Source: Thioalkalivibrio sp. ALJ3
Lineage (GTDB): Bacteria > Pseudomonadota > Gammaproteobacteria > Ectothiorhodospirales > Ectothiorhodospiraceae
Direction of reading: 5' to 3'
Length of the DNA stretch: 64,000 nt
Assembly (NCBI RefSeq): GCF_000377205.1
Contig: NZ_KB897907.1
Location: 372,001 to 436,000 of the forward strand
In this document: piece after piece, positions 52,658 to 64,000 of the stretch
Layout of the letters: each line of letters starts with the position of its first letter
How positions within the stretch are numbered: the first letter of the stretch is position 1
Translations under genes and position numbers: made by a program
Notes under the pieces: generated by a model
What the model saw: only the letters and a program-made list of their open reading frames with translations
What the model was told of the DNA's origin: nothing
Databases searched by the model: none

Positions 52658-53122
52658 TTAAAACGGGACGTCGTCGTCATCGAATGCCCCGCTGGAGGCG
52701 GGCGCATTGGCGCGGCCGCCCTGGGCCCCGCCGTAGCTGCTGCCACCACCGTAGCCGGAATCCTGGTCGAAGCCACCGCCCCCTCCGCGGCCGCCCAGCA
52801 GTTGCATCTCGTTAGCCACGATCTCGGTGGAGTAGCGGTCGTTGCCCTGCTGATCCTGCCACTTGCGAGTCTGGATCTTGCCTTCGATATAGACCTGCGA
52901 GCCCTTGGACAGGTACTGCGCGGCGATATCGGCCAGGCGCCCGAACATCACCACGCGGTGCCATTCGGTGTTCTCGCGTTTCTCGCCGGAGTTCTTGTCG
53001 GTCCACTGCTCCGAGGTGGCCACACGCAGATTGGTCACGGTAACCCCGTTGGGGGTCTCGCGCTTTTCCGGGTCGGCCCCGAGGTTGCCGAGCAGGATCA
53101 CTTTGTTGACGCCACGGGCCAT
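52658..53122 (-). CDS. ssb: Single-stranded DNA-binding protein
   Basis: A 154-residue SSB. The OB fold covers residues 4-110 ([52 protein letters not shown]); a Gly-rich linker follows and the conserved acidic tip DDDVPF ends the protein, the docking site for chi (HolC) and other partners. AGGAG lies upstream. The neighbouring 391-base gap carries a mobile-element-like repeat. Confidence 0.95.
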   Translation of the reverse strand: MARGVNKVILLGNLGADPEKRETPNGVTVTNLRVATSEQWTDKNSGEKRENTEWHRVVMFGRLADIAAQYLSKGSQVYIEGKIQTRKWQDQQGNDRYSTEIVANEMQLLGGRGGGGGFDQDSGYGGGSSYGGAQGGRANAPASSGAFDDDDVPF

Positions 53123-53171
53123 GGGAACTCCTTAGTATCTGACGCCTTTGCAGGGCGCGGGAAACGAACCG

Positions 53172-53444
53172 TTAAGGAAACACTGATCAATGTACACACT
53201 CGCGTTGGTACCCCAGGTTTTCCGAGACAAGGCGCGTCGTGCAGCGGGTAGTGGTTCTACCCGCAAGCGGCGTAACGCAGGATCGGGGAACCTGGGGTAC
53301 CAACCCCAAGGGGCTCGGCCGCTTTTGCGCGGGAACGGCGTTGCGGTTCCCTTGTGCAGAATGACTGCACGGCGGTCACCGCGCCTTGTTCGCACGCAAA
53401 AGCGACTCGAGCGCGAGCGCGTACATTGGTCAGTGTTTCCTTAA
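53172..53444. mobile_element. MITE-like inverted-repeat element with TTAA flanks
   Basis: A 265-base non-coding element (53176-53440) lies between ssb and the MFS gene, flanked by TTAA on both sides. Its ends are inverted: left GGAAACACTGATCAATGTAC and right complement GGAAACACTGACCAATGTAC, with 26 of 29 terminal bases identical. Inside are a perfect 15-bp inverted repeat (TTGGTACCCCAGGTT at 53205-53219 with its complement at 53289-53303) enclosing a GCGGGTAG/CTACCCGC hairpin (53244-53264). No credible gene is inside. TTAA fits the YTAR target of IS5-type elements; that assignment is an inference. Confidence 0.75.
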
Positions 53445-53512
53445 TTGTAGCAGGGCGCCCGCGAGCCGGCAGCGCCCGTTTGCGGTATTGCCTCAAACAC
53501 CGATGGTGCCGC

Positions 53513-54898
53513 TCACCCGCTGCGGGCGACCACATCGGGTGGCTGGGCCAGCCAGGACACCAGGGCCTCCGTATCCGGCCCGCCCGGGTCGACCTTGAGG
53601 TACAGCGAGCGTGCATCGGGTGACAGCGCCACCTCCACAATGCCGGGCCAGCCCACCAGCGCGTAGCGCAGTTCGGCCTCGCGACCGGCCCAGTGGGCAG
53701 GAACCCCCAGCACACGGTTGGAACGGTAGCGCGGCTGCATGCGCCAGGCGACCGCGAACCAGATCAGCAGCAGCGGCGCGGCCACGAGAAAGACGCCGGC
53801 GGGCCCCGCCAGGGTCAGCACGCCACCCCCGACCAGCCCGCCGGCGAAGATCCCCAGAAACTGCGCGGTCGCGAATCCGCCCATGGCCGTGCCCTTGTGC
53901 GCGACCGGGGCCACCCGCGCGACCAGTGACGGCAGCCCGGCCTCCAGCAGGTTGAAGGCGGCGAAAAACGCCACCATCAGGGCCACAAACAGCCACATGC
54001 CCATGCCATTGAAGAGGACCAACGCCAGCAGCAGCTGGACCAGCACGAGCAGGGCGATCGCCCCGCGCATCACCGTATGCACCCGTCGGCGGCGCTCGCC
54101 CAGAATGATCCCCGGCAGCATCAGGGCGAAGCCCGCCAGCAGCACGGGGACGTAAAAACGCCAGTGCTCGGCGCCGGCCAGTCCCAGATATTCGACCAGC
54201 AGTAACGGGATCACGAGGAAATTGGCCGCCAGCACCAGATGCAGCACGAAGATGCCGAGGTTCAGCCGCTGCAATTCCGGTTCACGCAGCACCTGCGGCA
54301 ACGCGGACCAGATGGGGACCATGTCCGGGTGCTGCCGCGAGCGCTCCGGGTTCGGCACCCATAACAGCAGGATCACGATCGCCAGCACCCCGAGCAGCGC
54401 GGACAGGCCGAAGACCCCGCTCAACCCGGCCGCGCGATCCACCACCGGCCCCAGCGCCATCGAGGCGGTAAAGGTCAGCCCGATGGTCAGTCCGATCACC
54501 GCAAGTGCACGCATGCGCCGCTCCTCGCCCACTAGATCCGCGGTCAGCGCCAGGATCACCGCGGCCACCGCCCCGGCGCCCTGCAGCGCCCGGCCCAGGA
54601 TCACTCCGTGCACGGTCTCCGCCAGGGCCGCGACCAGGCTTCCGAGCACGAACAGCGCGAGCCCGCCGAGGATCAGCGGCTTGCGGCCCAGCCGGTCGGA
54701 CAACAGCCCGAACGGGATCTGCAGCAGCGCCTGGGTCAGCCCGTAGATCCCCAGTGCCAGCCCCATCAGGAACGGCGTGGCACCCGCCAGCGTGTCCAGA
54801 TGCAGCATGAACACCGGCAGGACCATGAATAGACCGGCCATGCGCACACCATAGATGGCCGCGAGCCCGGAGGTTGCGCGCAGCTCGCGGGGCGTCAT
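53513..54898 (-). CDS. MFS transporter, YajR-like
   Basis: A 461-residue, 12-helix major facilitator protein. The helix 2-3 loop [13 protein letters not shown] is motif A and [20 protein letters not shown] lies in helix 4-5; a C-terminal cytosolic ferredoxin-like (YAM-type) domain (about 390-461: [20 protein letters not shown] then YLKVD) matches E. coli YajR. Substrate is unknown. Its position between ssb and uvrA is common in proteobacteria. Confidence 0.83.
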   Translation of the reverse strand: MTPRELRATSGLAAIYGVRMAGLFMVLPVFMLHLDTLAGATPFLMGLALGIYGLTQALLQIPFGLLSDRLGRKPLILGGLALFVLGSLVAALAETVHGVILGRALQGAGAVAAVILALTADLVGEERRMRALAVIGLTIGLTFTASMALGPVVDRAAGLSGVFGLSALLGVLAIVILLLWVPNPERSRQHPDMVPIWSALPQVLREPELQRLNLGIFVLHLVLAANFLVIPLLLVEYLGLAGAEHWRFYVPVLLAGFALMLPGIILGERRRRVHTVMRGAIALLVLVQLLLALVLFNGMGMWLFVALMVAFFAAFNLLEAGLPSLVARVAPVAHKGTAMGGFATAQFLGIFAGGLVGGGVLTLAGPAGVFLVAAPLLLIWFAVAWRMQPRYRSNRVLGVPAHWAGREAELRYALVGWPGIVEVALSPDARSLYLKVDPGGPDTEALVSWLAQPPDVVARSG

Positions 54899-55067
54899 GC
54901 CGGTGAAATCCGCAGGGAAGGACGGGCTGTCATGCGTGCCGAGTTTACCGGCAACAACGCCACGGAAACCATGGCGGCGTTCGCCACGGTGTTACCATGA
55001 ACGGTTTGCGCCCCAGGGCAGTCTGTCGGGCGCCGCTCGCATAACCAGGTGGAGTCGATACCGATCC

Positions 55068-57917
<2,850 letters not shown>

Positions 57918-57954
57918 CGGACCACCGCGGCGGAGTCTGGCTTCCCCAGACGCA

Positions 57955-57979
57955 AAAAAGCCGGCCAAGCGGCCGGCTC
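57955..57979 (-). terminator. Rho-independent terminator of the ribosomal (alpha) operon
   Basis: On the minus strand GCCGGCC-GCTT-GGCCGGC is followed by TTTTTT, 26 bases after the rplQ stop: a strong intrinsic terminator. It may also stop uvrA transcripts from the other side, though that strand lacks a good T-run. Confidence 0.88.
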
Positions 57980-58004
57980 TCTATAATCCACGAGCAGTGT
58001 TCGA

Positions 58005-58400
58005 TCAGGCGGCTTCGCCGTTCCCCTGATCTTCACTCGGCTCCGGACGATCGACCAGTTCGACATAGGCCATCGGGGCATTGTCACCCGCCCGGTAGCC
58101 ACACTTCAGGATGCGCAGATAGCCACCCGGACGACCGTCGTAGCGCGGACCCAGCTCGTTGAACAGTTTGCCCACGATCTCCTTGTCACGCAGACGGGCG
58201 AACGCGGTCCGGCGACCGTGCACGCTATCTTCCTTCGCGAGGGTGATCAGCGGCTCGGCCACGCGGCGCAGTTCCTTGGCCTTCGGCAGCGTGGTCTTGA
58301 TCAGTTCGTGCCGGAACAGGGCCACAGACAGGGCCTGAAAAGTGGCCTTGCGGTGCGAGCTGTTACGGCCCAGCTGACGGCCGGAATGACGATGACGCAT
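58005..58400 (-). CDS. rplQ: 50S ribosomal protein L17
   Basis: A 131-residue bL17. It starts [19 protein letters not shown] and has the [18 protein letters not shown] and [21 protein letters not shown] core; a short acidic tail ([10 protein letters not shown]) extends past the conserved end. Last gene of the operon. Confidence 0.97.
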   Translation of the reverse strand: MRHRHSGRQLGRNSSHRKATFQALSVALFRHELIKTTLPKAKELRRVAEPLITLAKEDSVHGRRTAFARLRDKEIVGKLFNELGPRYDGRPGGYLRILKCGYRAGDNAPMAYVELVDRPEPSEDQGNGEAA

Positions 58401-58442
58401 GAGAGATTTCCTCTGAAATACGGTTGGCGCGAAGCGCCGTGA

Positions 58443-59429
58443 TTACTCGTTGTCGTCGCGCAGACCCGGCGGCGGCCAGTTCTCGAGACGCATCCCGAGC
58501 GACAGACCGTGAGTGGCCAGCGTGTCCTTGATCTCGGTCAGCGACTTCTTGCCCAGGTTGGGCGCACGCAGCAGCTCAACCTCGGTGCGCTGCACCAGAT
58601 CACCGATGTAGTACAGGTTTTCGGCCTTCAGGCAGTTCGCCGACCGCACGGTCAGTTCCAGCTCGTCCACCGGACGCAGCAGGATCGGATCGATCGCGCC
58701 CGCGGTCGTGCCCGGCACCTCGCCCGTCTCTTCCTGGAGATCGACGAACGGGGCCAACTGACCCTGCAGGATCGTCGCCGCCTGACGCACCGCGTCATCC
58801 GGCGCGATCGCACCATTGGTCTCCAGCTCGAGCACCAGGCGATCCATGTCGGTGCGCTGCGCCAGACGCGCGCTCTCGACTCGGTAGGCCACGCGGCGGA
58901 TCGGGCTGAAGCTGGCATCCAGCAGCAGCCGACCAATACCGGTCTCGTCCCCTTCGGCCTGACGGCGAGTGCTCACCGGTTCGTAACCGCGCCCGGCGCG
59001 GGCGGTCAGGGTCATGTCGAGTTCGACATTCTTGGTGATCGTCGCAATCACGTGCTCGGGGTTCACGACTTCGACATCGTGATCCACGGTGATGTCACCG
59101 GCGGTGACCACGCACGGACCCTTTTTCTTCAGACTTAGCGTCGATTCTTCGCGGCTGTGCATGCGCAGCGCTACACCCTTGAGGTTCAGCAGGATATCGA
59201 CCACGTCTTCCTGCACACCTTCGATCGCGGTGTATTCGTGCAGCACGCCCTCGATACGGGCCTCGACGATCGCCGCACCCGGGATCGACGACAGCAGCAC
59301 GCGGCGCAGGGCGTTGCCCAGCGTATGACCGAAACCCCGCTCGAGCGGCTCCAGCGCTACCTTGGCCTGGTTCCGGTTCTCGGCCTCGACCTCGATCTGT
59401 TGTTTCTTGACCAGTTCGTTGGACTGCAT
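58443..59429 (-). CDS. rpoA: RNA polymerase subunit alpha
   Basis: A 328-residue alpha subunit. The N-terminal dimerisation/assembly domain (about 1-230) has [19 protein letters not shown]; the C-terminal DNA- and activator-binding domain (about 245-325) has [20 protein letters not shown] and [11 protein letters not shown]. Standard length. Between rpsD and rplQ. Confidence 0.97.
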   Translation of the reverse strand: MQSNELVKKQQIEVEAENRNQAKVALEPLERGFGHTLGNALRRVLLSSIPGAAIVEARIEGVLHEYTAIEGVQEDVVDILLNLKGVALRMHSREESTLSLKKKGPCVVTAGDITVDHDVEVVNPEHVIATITKNVELDMTLTARAGRGYEPVSTRRQAEGDETGIGRLLLDASFSPIRRVAYRVESARLAQRTDMDRLVLELETNGAIAPDDAVRQAATILQGQLAPFVDLQEETGEVPGTTAGAIDPILLRPVDELELTVRSANCLKAENLYYIGDLVQRTEVELLRAPNLGKKSLTEIKDTLATHGLSLGMRLENWPPPGLRDDNE

Positions 59430-59459
59430 GGTGTCTCCTGGCGGAAGGCCGCTATACGG

Positions 59460-60080
59460 TTACTTCGAGTACAGCTCGACGACGAGCGACTCGTTGATGT
59501 CGGCGGGCAGGTCGGAGCGGTCCGGGATCGCCTTGAAGGTGCCCTCGAACTTGCTCGTGTCCACTTCCACCCAAGACGGAAAACCGCTCTGCTCGGCCAG
59601 GGTCATGGAATCCTGGATACGCACCTGCTTGCGTGCCTTCTCGCGAATGCTGACCACGTCGGACGGCTGCACCTGGTAGGCGGCGATGTTGACCACCTGA
59701 CCATTGACCAGCACCGCGCGGTGCGACACCAGCTGACGTGCCTCGGAGCGGGTACTGCCGAAGCCCATGCGATACACGACATTGTCCAGACGGCCTTCCA
59801 GCAGCTTCAGCAGGTTCTCACCCGTGGAGCCCTTGCGCTGAGCGGCCTTCTTGTAATAGTTACGGAACTGCTTTTCCAGTACCCCGTAGATGCGGCGCAG
59901 CTTCTGCTTTTCGCGCAGCTGCACGGCGTAGTCGGACAGGCGGGTACGGCGTTCGCCGTGCTGCCCCGGGGCCTTGTCCAGCTTGCACTTGGTCTCCAGC
60001 GCGCGTGCCCGGCTCTTCAGCCCCAGGTCCACGCCTTCGCGGCGACTCAGTTTGCACTTCGGTCCAATGTAACGAGCCAT
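59460..60080 (-). CDS. rpsD: 30S ribosomal protein S4
   Basis: A 206-residue uS4 assembly protein. [19 protein letters not shown] at the start and the S4 RNA-binding domain [20 protein letters not shown] in the middle. In E. coli S4 represses its own alpha operon by binding the rpsM leader; the short leader here has a hairpin but no clear pseudoknot by eye. Confidence 0.97.
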   Translation of the reverse strand: MARYIGPKCKLSRREGVDLGLKSRARALETKCKLDKAPGQHGERRTRLSDYAVQLREKQKLRRIYGVLEKQFRNYYKKAAQRKGSTGENLLKLLEGRLDNVVYRMGFGSTRSEARQLVSHRAVLVNGQVVNIAAYQVQPSDVVSIREKARKQVRIQDSMTLAEQSGFPSWVEVDTSKFEGTFKAIPDRSDLPADINESLVVELYSK

Positions 60081-60095
60081 TCTTGAACTCCAGCC

Positions 60096-60485
60096 TTAAA
60101 CGCGGCGTTTCTTGGGCGGCCGGCAGCCGTTGTGAGGGATCGGGGTGACATCACTGATGTTGGTGATCTTGAACCCCACGTTGTTCAGCGCACGGACCGC
60201 CGACTCGCGACCCGGGCCCGGACCGCGCACCATCACGTCGAGGTTCTTCACGCCGTGCTCGGCGGCCGCCGAACCGGCCCGTTCCGCGGCCACCTGGGCC
60301 GCGAACGGGGTCGACTTGCGCGAGCCACGGAAGCCGGAGCCACCCGAAGTGGCCCAGCTGATCGTGTTGCCCTGACGATCGGTGATGGTGATGATCGTGT
60401 TGTTGAACGTGGCGTATACGTGAGCCACGCCCTCAGCGATATTCTTGCGGACCTTTTTCTTGGTCCGGGTCTGCGCTTGTGCCAT
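60096..60485 (-). CDS. rpsK: 30S ribosomal protein S11
   Basis: A 129-residue uS11. [18 protein letters not shown] and the C-terminal [18 protein letters not shown] are diagnostic. It lies between rpsM and rpsD with short spacers. Confidence 0.97.
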   Translation of the reverse strand: MAQAQTRTKKKVRKNIAEGVAHVYATFNNTIITITDRQGNTISWATSGGSGFRGSRKSTPFAAQVAAERAGSAAAEHGVKNLDVMVRGPGPGRESAVRALNNVGFKITNISDVTPIPHNGCRPPKKRRV

Positions 60486-60506
60486 GTACCTGTGATCCCA
60501 GTCTGA

Positions 60507-60863
60507 TTACTTACGAATCGGGCGACGCGGGCCCTTGCGGGTCCGGGCGTTCGTCTGCGTCTGCTGGCCGCGCAACGGCAGGCCACGGCGATGACGCACC
60601 CCGCGATAGCAGCCCAGATCCATCAACCGCTTGATGTTCATGCTGATCTCGCGGCGCAGATCCCCTTCCACCGGAATCCGATCGATCTGCGCACGCAGAG
60701 CGTCGACTTCGGCATCGGTCAGATCCCGCACCTTGATTTCCGGACGCACACCGGCGGCCTCGCAGATCTGGCGGGCCCGAGTCGGGCCAATGCCATAGAC
60801 CGCGGTCAGCGCAACCACGGTGTGCTTCTGGTCAGGAATATTGATTCCAGCGACGCGAGCCAT
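60507..60863 (-). CDS. rpsM: 30S ribosomal protein S13
   Basis: A 118-residue uS13. [20 protein letters not shown] at the start; [19 protein letters not shown] and the basic tail [15 protein letters not shown] follow. First gene of the alpha operon, with a good promoter candidate between it and rpmJ. Confidence 0.97.
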   Translation of the reverse strand: MARVAGINIPDQKHTVVALTAVYGIGPTRARQICEAAGVRPEIKVRDLTDAEVDALRAQIDRIPVEGDLRREISMNIKRLMDLGCYRGVRHRRGLPLRGQQTQTNARTRKGPRRPIRK

Positions 60864-60897
60864 CCAACATCTCCATCAGAATCCGGCAAAGCCGGCT

Positions 60898-60926
60898 ATA
60901 GTAGCAATGAATACCAGTGACGCCAA
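60898..60926 (-). promoter_or_regulatory. Promoter candidate ahead of rpsM
   Basis: On the minus strand TTGGCG (60921-60926) and an extended -10 TGCTACTAT (hexamer 60898-60903) are 17 bases apart, a near-ideal sigma-70 layout. The small hairpin CCGGC-TTT-GCCGG (60883-60895) lies at the expected transcript start. It would allow the alpha operon to be driven apart from spc. Confidence 0.6.
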
Positions 60927-60929
60927 GCC

Positions 60930-61043
60930 TTAGCCCTGGCGTTGCTTGTGGCGCTTGTCCGAGCAAATCACGCGGACCACGCCATTACGCCGGATCACCT
61001 TGCAGTTGCGGCAGATCGGCTTTACGGATGCCCGTACCTTCAT
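60930..61043 (-). CDS. rpmJ: 50S ribosomal protein L36
   Basis: A 37-residue bL36, [19 protein letters not shown] then the end [10 protein letters not shown]. The zinc ligands Cys11, Cys14, Cys27 and His32 are all present, so it is the zinc-binding form. It lies between secY and rpsM, its usual place. Confidence 0.96.
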   Translation of the reverse strand: MKVRASVKPICRNCKVIRRNGVVRVICSDKRHKQRQG

Positions 61044-61058
61044 GGTCTTTCTCCTGGT

Positions 61059-62405
61059 CTAGCGGATCCCGGTCCCGCCGAAACCCTTCAGATTCGCCTT
61101 TTTCATCAGTCCTTCGTACTGGTGCGACACCAGATGCGATTGCAACTGGGCCATGAAGTCCATCACCACGATCACGATGATCAACAACGACGTCCCACCA
61201 AAGTAGAAGGGCACGTTCCAGTACAGGATCAGGAATTCCGGCAGCAGACACACGGCGGTAATGTACACCGCACCCACCGCGGTCAACCGGGTCATGACCC
61301 CGTCGATAAACCGTTCCGTCTGGACGCCCGGCCGGATCCCCGGGATAAAGGCGCCCTGCTTCTTCAGGTTTTCCGCCGTATCGCGCGAGTTGAACACCAG
61401 CGCGGTATAGAAGAAACAGAAGAAAATGATCGCCGCCGCGTAGAAGCCCACGTACAACGGCTGCCCGGGCGCAAGCGTCGTCGACAGCTCGCGCAGCCAG
61501 TCCATGCCCTCCGCCTGTCCAAACCATTGCCCCAGAGTCGAGGGGAACAGGATGATACTCGATGCGAAGATCGGCGGGATCACCCCCGCCATATTCAACT
61601 TCAGCGGCAGGTGGGAAGACTGGCCGCCTACGACCTTTCGCCCGACCTGGCGCTTCGCGTAATTGATCGTGACCCGCCTCTGTCCCCGCTCGACGAACAC
61701 CACGAAGGCGGTTACCGCGAGCGCCAGCACGATCAGAATCACCACGAACGCGGCCGCCAGCTCACCGGTACGCGCCAGCTCCAGAGTGCCGCCGATCGCA
61801 CCGGGCAGGCCCGCGACGATCCCGGCAAAGATGATGATCGAGATGCCGTTACCGATGCCGCGCTCGGTAATCTGTTCGCCCAGCCACATCAGGAACAGCG
61901 TCCCGGTCACCAGCGACACGACCACCGTAAAGATAAAGATCGGCCCCGGATTCAGCGCCATCGGCATGCCCTGAATGGTCTGCCCGTTCAGCGCGATCCC
62001 AATTCCGATACTCTGAAACAGCGCCAACGCCACAGTCCCGTAGCGCGTGTACTGCGTAATCTTCCGGCGGCCCTGCTCGCCTTCCTTTTTCAGCTGCTGC
62101 AGCGCCGGCACGGTGGCCGCAAGCAGCTGCATGATGATCGCCGCGGAGATATACGGCATCACCCCGAGGGCGAAGATCGACAGTCGCTCCAGCGCACCCC
62201 CGGAGAACATGTTGAACATGTCCAGGATCGTGCCACTTTGCTGCTCGAAGAACTGCGAAACGGCGACCGGATTGATCCCCGGCACCGGGATAAACGTCCC
62301 GATGCGGTAGACGACCAGAGCGCCCAGCACGAACAGCAGGCGTTGACGCAACTCGGTAAAGCCGGTGAGTCCGCCACCGGATCGTGCTGTCGCTCCGCGC
62401 GCCAT
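61059..62405 (-). CDS. secY: Preprotein translocase subunit SecY
   Basis: A 448-residue ten-helix channel of the Sec translocon. [20 protein letters not shown] leads helix one, [19 protein letters not shown] follows, and [17 protein letters not shown]-type and LFFSYFYTA-like loops sit in the second half. The ATG overlaps the rplO stop (TAATG), so the two are coupled. Confidence 0.96.
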   Translation of the reverse strand: MARGATARSGGGLTGFTELRQRLLFVLGALVVYRIGTFIPVPGINPVAVSQFFEQQSGTILDMFNMFSGGALERLSIFALGVMPYISAAIIMQLLAATVPALQQLKKEGEQGRRKITQYTRYGTVALALFQSIGIGIALNGQTIQGMPMALNPGPIFIFTVVVSLVTGTLFLMWLGEQITERGIGNGISIIIFAGIVAGLPGAIGGTLELARTGELAAAFVVILIVLALAVTAFVVFVERGQRRVTINYAKRQVGRKVVGGQSSHLPLKLNMAGVIPPIFASSIILFPSTLGQWFGQAEGMDWLRELSTTLAPGQPLYVGFYAAAIIFFCFFYTALVFNSRDTAENLKKQGAFIPGIRPGVQTERFIDGVMTRLTAVGAVYITAVCLLPEFLILYWNVPFYFGGTSLLIIVIVVMDFMAQLQSHLVSHQYEGLMKKANLKGFGGTGIR

Positions 62406-62839
62406 TATTCGGCCTCGACGCTCCCGCCGGCCGCCTCAATGGCTGCCTTGGCCCCCTTGGTCACGCCCACGCCCTTGACGACGCAGGCTTGGGTGACTTC
62501 ACCGGACGCGAAGATCTTCGCGCTCTGGGCGATCTCGGGAATCACACCGGCCTTTTTCAGACTGTCCAGCGTAACCTCACCTTCTACCTTGGCCAGCTCG
62601 CTGAGGCGAACCTCGGCTGCGTAGCGCTGCTTGCGCGAACGAAAGCCCACCTTGGGCAGACGACGCTGCAGCGGCATCTGGCCGCCTTCGAAGCCGGTCT
62701 TGGTGAAGCCGCCCGAGCGGGACTTCTGCCCCTTGTGGCCGCGCCCGCCGGTCTTGCCCAGGCCGGAGCCGATACCACGACCCACGCGCTTGCCCGGCTT
62801 GCGGGCACCGGCGGGGCTGGAAATGTCGTTGAGTCGCAT
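62405..62839 (-). CDS. rplO: 50S ribosomal protein L15
   Basis: A 144-residue uL15. [28 protein letters not shown] and [17 protein letters not shown] are the conserved Gly-rich motifs. It lies between rpmD and secY. Confidence 0.97.
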   Translation of the reverse strand: MRLNDISSPAGARKPGKRVGRGIGSGLGKTGGRGHKGQKSRSGGFTKTGFEGGQMPLQRRLPKVGFRSRKQRYAAEVRLSELAKVEGEVTLDSLKKAGVIPEIAQSAKIFASGEVTQACVVKGVGVTKGAKAAIEAAGGSVEAE

Positions 62840-62842
62840 AGG

Positions 62843-63022
62843 TCAGACTTCCTCTACCTTCAGCAGGTACGACACCTTGTGGACCATGCCGAGATTCTCG
62901 GGGGTGGCCTCGATCACGGAGGTGCTGTGGGTCTTGCGCAGGCCGAGGCCGCGGACACAGGCCTTGTGGTTCTTCAGCCTTCCGGCGGTGCTGCGCACCA
63001 GGGTCAGTTTCAGCTTGCTCAT
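62843..63022 (-). CDS. rpmD: 50S ribosomal protein L30
   Basis: A 59-residue uL30 starting MSKLKLTLVRSTAG, with CVRGLGLRKTHSTSVIEA and the ending VSYLLKVEEV. The ATG at 63022 is the only one that fits the family; rpsE ends two bases before it. Confidence 0.95.
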   Translation of the reverse strand: MSKLKLTLVRSTAGRLKNHKACVRGLGLRKTHSTSVIEATPENLGMVHKVSYLLKVEEV

Positions 63023-63024
63023 GA

Positions 63025-63531
63025 CTAGCTCGTCACTTCGTCGACAGTCTTGCCGCGCTTGGCAGCGACACGTTCCGGCGAGTTCACCTTGGTGAGCCCG
63101 TCGATCGTCGCCTGCACGACGTTGATCGGATTGCGCGAACCGACGCACTTGGCCAACACGTTGTGCACGCCCGCGACCTCAAGCACCGCGCGCATCGCAC
63201 CACCTGCGATCACGCCCGTACCTTCCGAGGCTGGCTGCATGTACACCTTGGCCGCACCGTGACGGCCGTTAACCGCATAGTGCAGGGTGCCATCGTTCAG
63301 CGAGACGTCGCGCATCTCCTGACGCGCCTGCTGCATCGCCTTCTGGATGGCCTGCGGGACTTCGCGGGCCTTGCCATAGCCGAATCCAACACGGCCTTCG
63401 CCATCGCCCACGACGGTCAGTGCGGCAAAGCGGAACTGACGCCCGCCCTTGACCACCTTGGCCACGCGGTTCACGCCGATCAGCTTTTCCTGCAGGCCGT
63501 CGGTGGCTTCGCTTACATCATTACGTGCCAT
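63025..63531 (-). CDS. rpsE: 30S ribosomal protein S5
   Basis: A 168-residue uS5. [38 protein letters not shown] and the C-terminal [10 protein letters not shown] are typical. It lies between rplR and rpmD. Confidence 0.97.
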   Translation of the reverse strand: MARNDVSEATDGLQEKLIGVNRVAKVVKGGRQFRFAALTVVGDGEGRVGFGYGKAREVPQAIQKAMQQARQEMRDVSLNDGTLHYAVNGRHGAAKVYMQPASEGTGVIAGGAMRAVLEVAGVHNVLAKCVGSRNPINVVQATIDGLTKVNSPERVAAKRGKTVDEVTS

Positions 63532-63558
63532 TCATCTTCTCCGGTGGGTCGCGTTGGT

Positions 63559-63909
63559 CTAGAACTGCAGGCCGTTTTCACGGGCGGCGTCGGCCAGGGC
63601 CTTCACCCGCCCGTGATAACGAAAGCCCGCACGGTCGAACGCGACCTGTTCGATTCCGGCTTTCTTCGCGCGCTCGGCGATCACCTGCCCCACACGAGCC
63701 GCCGCTTCGGCGTTCCCGGTGTTGCCGGCGCTCTTCAGCTCCTTCTCGACGGTGGAGGCCGCAGCCACCACCGCGTCGCCCGAAGGGGCAATGATCTGCG
63801 CATACATGTGGCGCGGCGTCCGGTGAATACAGAGACGATGCACCCCCAGCTCGCGGATCTTGAACCGCGCGCGACGCGCCCTCTTGAGTCTGGCCTCTTT
63901 CTTGTCCAC
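63559..63909 (-). CDS. rplR: 50S ribosomal protein L18
   Basis: A 116-residue uL18, the 5S rRNA-binding protein. [15 protein letters not shown] and [20 protein letters not shown] are conserved, with a basic N terminus. It lies between rplF and rpsE. Confidence 0.96.
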   Translation of the reverse strand: MDKKEARLKRARRARFKIRELGVHRLCIHRTPRHMYAQIIAPSGDAVVAAASTVEKELKSAGNTGNAEAAARVGQVIAERAKKAGIEQVAFDRAGFRYHGRVKALADAARENGLQF

Positions 63910-63919
63910 TGGTGCCTAC

Positions 63920-64000
63920 CTACTTCTTCTTGGCTTCTTTACGCACAATGCGCTCGTCTTTGTACTTCACGCCCTTGCCCTTGTAGGGCTCCGGCGGACG
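63920..64000 (-). CDS. rplF: 50S ribosomal protein L6, C-terminal end (partial)
   Basis: The last 26 residues, RPPEPYKGKGVKYKDERIV then RKEAKKK and TAG, match the end of uL6. The start lies beyond the window. Position before rplR agrees with the spc operon. Confidence 0.93.
   Translation of the reverse strand, partial: RPPEPYKGKGVKYKDERIVRKEAKKK

Noticed and set aside
53132-53395. Short minus-strand open frame inside the MITE-like element.
   Set aside because: It is formed by the inverted repeats themselves, is Arg/Pro-rich and has no family resemblance.
54899-55067. Possible LexA/SOS box ahead of uvrA.
   Set aside because: No CTGT-N8-ACAG match was found by eye in the spacer, so no site is claimed.

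Overview
The window is a GC-rich chromosomal segment of a gammaproteobacterium. Gene order and protein similarity (leuS-lptE-holA, miaB-ybeZ-ybeY-corC-lnt, lptFG/pepA-holC, mobA-mobB-moeA, pilSR, spc/alpha ribosomal operons) fit the Chromatiales/Ectothiorhodospiraceae type best; that placement is an inference from gene content and acidic, high-GC proteins, not a database result. Nearly all of it is core genome. No tRNA, rRNA, CRISPR array, prophage or complete transposase gene was seen.

Layout. 1-5 kb: end of an nnrS gene, a MarC-family membrane protein, a DUF5996 protein, a DUF3012-type lipoprotein, an SDR dehydrogenase and a MazG-like pyrophosphohydrolase. 5-8.4 kb: a LysR regulator divergent from doxX, a wrecked pirin gene, an FMN reductase and an intact pirin, which looks like a quinone/electrophile-response cluster. 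8.5-9.7 kb: a RES/Xre toxin-antitoxin pair with a palindromic operator. 9.8-18 kb: M48 protease lipoprotein, DUF3634 protein, parE, thioredoxin-TPR chaperone (ybbN/cnoX), dsbC, xerD, and a slipin/NfeD pair. 18-21 kb: mobA, mobB, moeA for bis-MGD molybdenum cofactor. 21-28 kb: PilZ and RDD proteins, lptF-lptG plus an SGNH lipoprotein, pepA-holC, a DUF938 methyltransferase, and an exported bifunctional-nuclease/PDZ protein. 28-34.5 kb: pgi, glgA and ppc (central carbon and glycogen). 34.5-38 kb: a PP0621-type protein and the pilS-pilR two-component pair.

38-53 kb, mostly minus strand: leuS-lptE-holA-proA-nadD-rsfS-rlmH-maf, then divergent DUF2189 and DUF1451 (ybeL-like) genes, then miaB-ybeZ-ybeY-corC-lnt, then ssb. 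53.1-53.5 kb, the only gene-free stretch over 300 bases, holds a MITE-like element with inverted ends and a TTAA duplication. 53.5-58 kb: YajR-like MFS transporter and divergent uvrA. 58-64 kb: the end of the spc operon and the alpha operon (rplF partial, rplR, rpsE, rpmD, rplO, secY, rpmJ, rpsM, rpsK, rpsD, rpoA, rplQ), closed by a strong terminator.

I did not find a convincing undescribed multi-gene system. The observations most worth a second look are the MITE-like element and its possible footprint in the dead pirin gene, the RES/Xre operator, the exported BFN-PDZ fusion, and the SGNH lipoprotein translationally coupled to lptFG.
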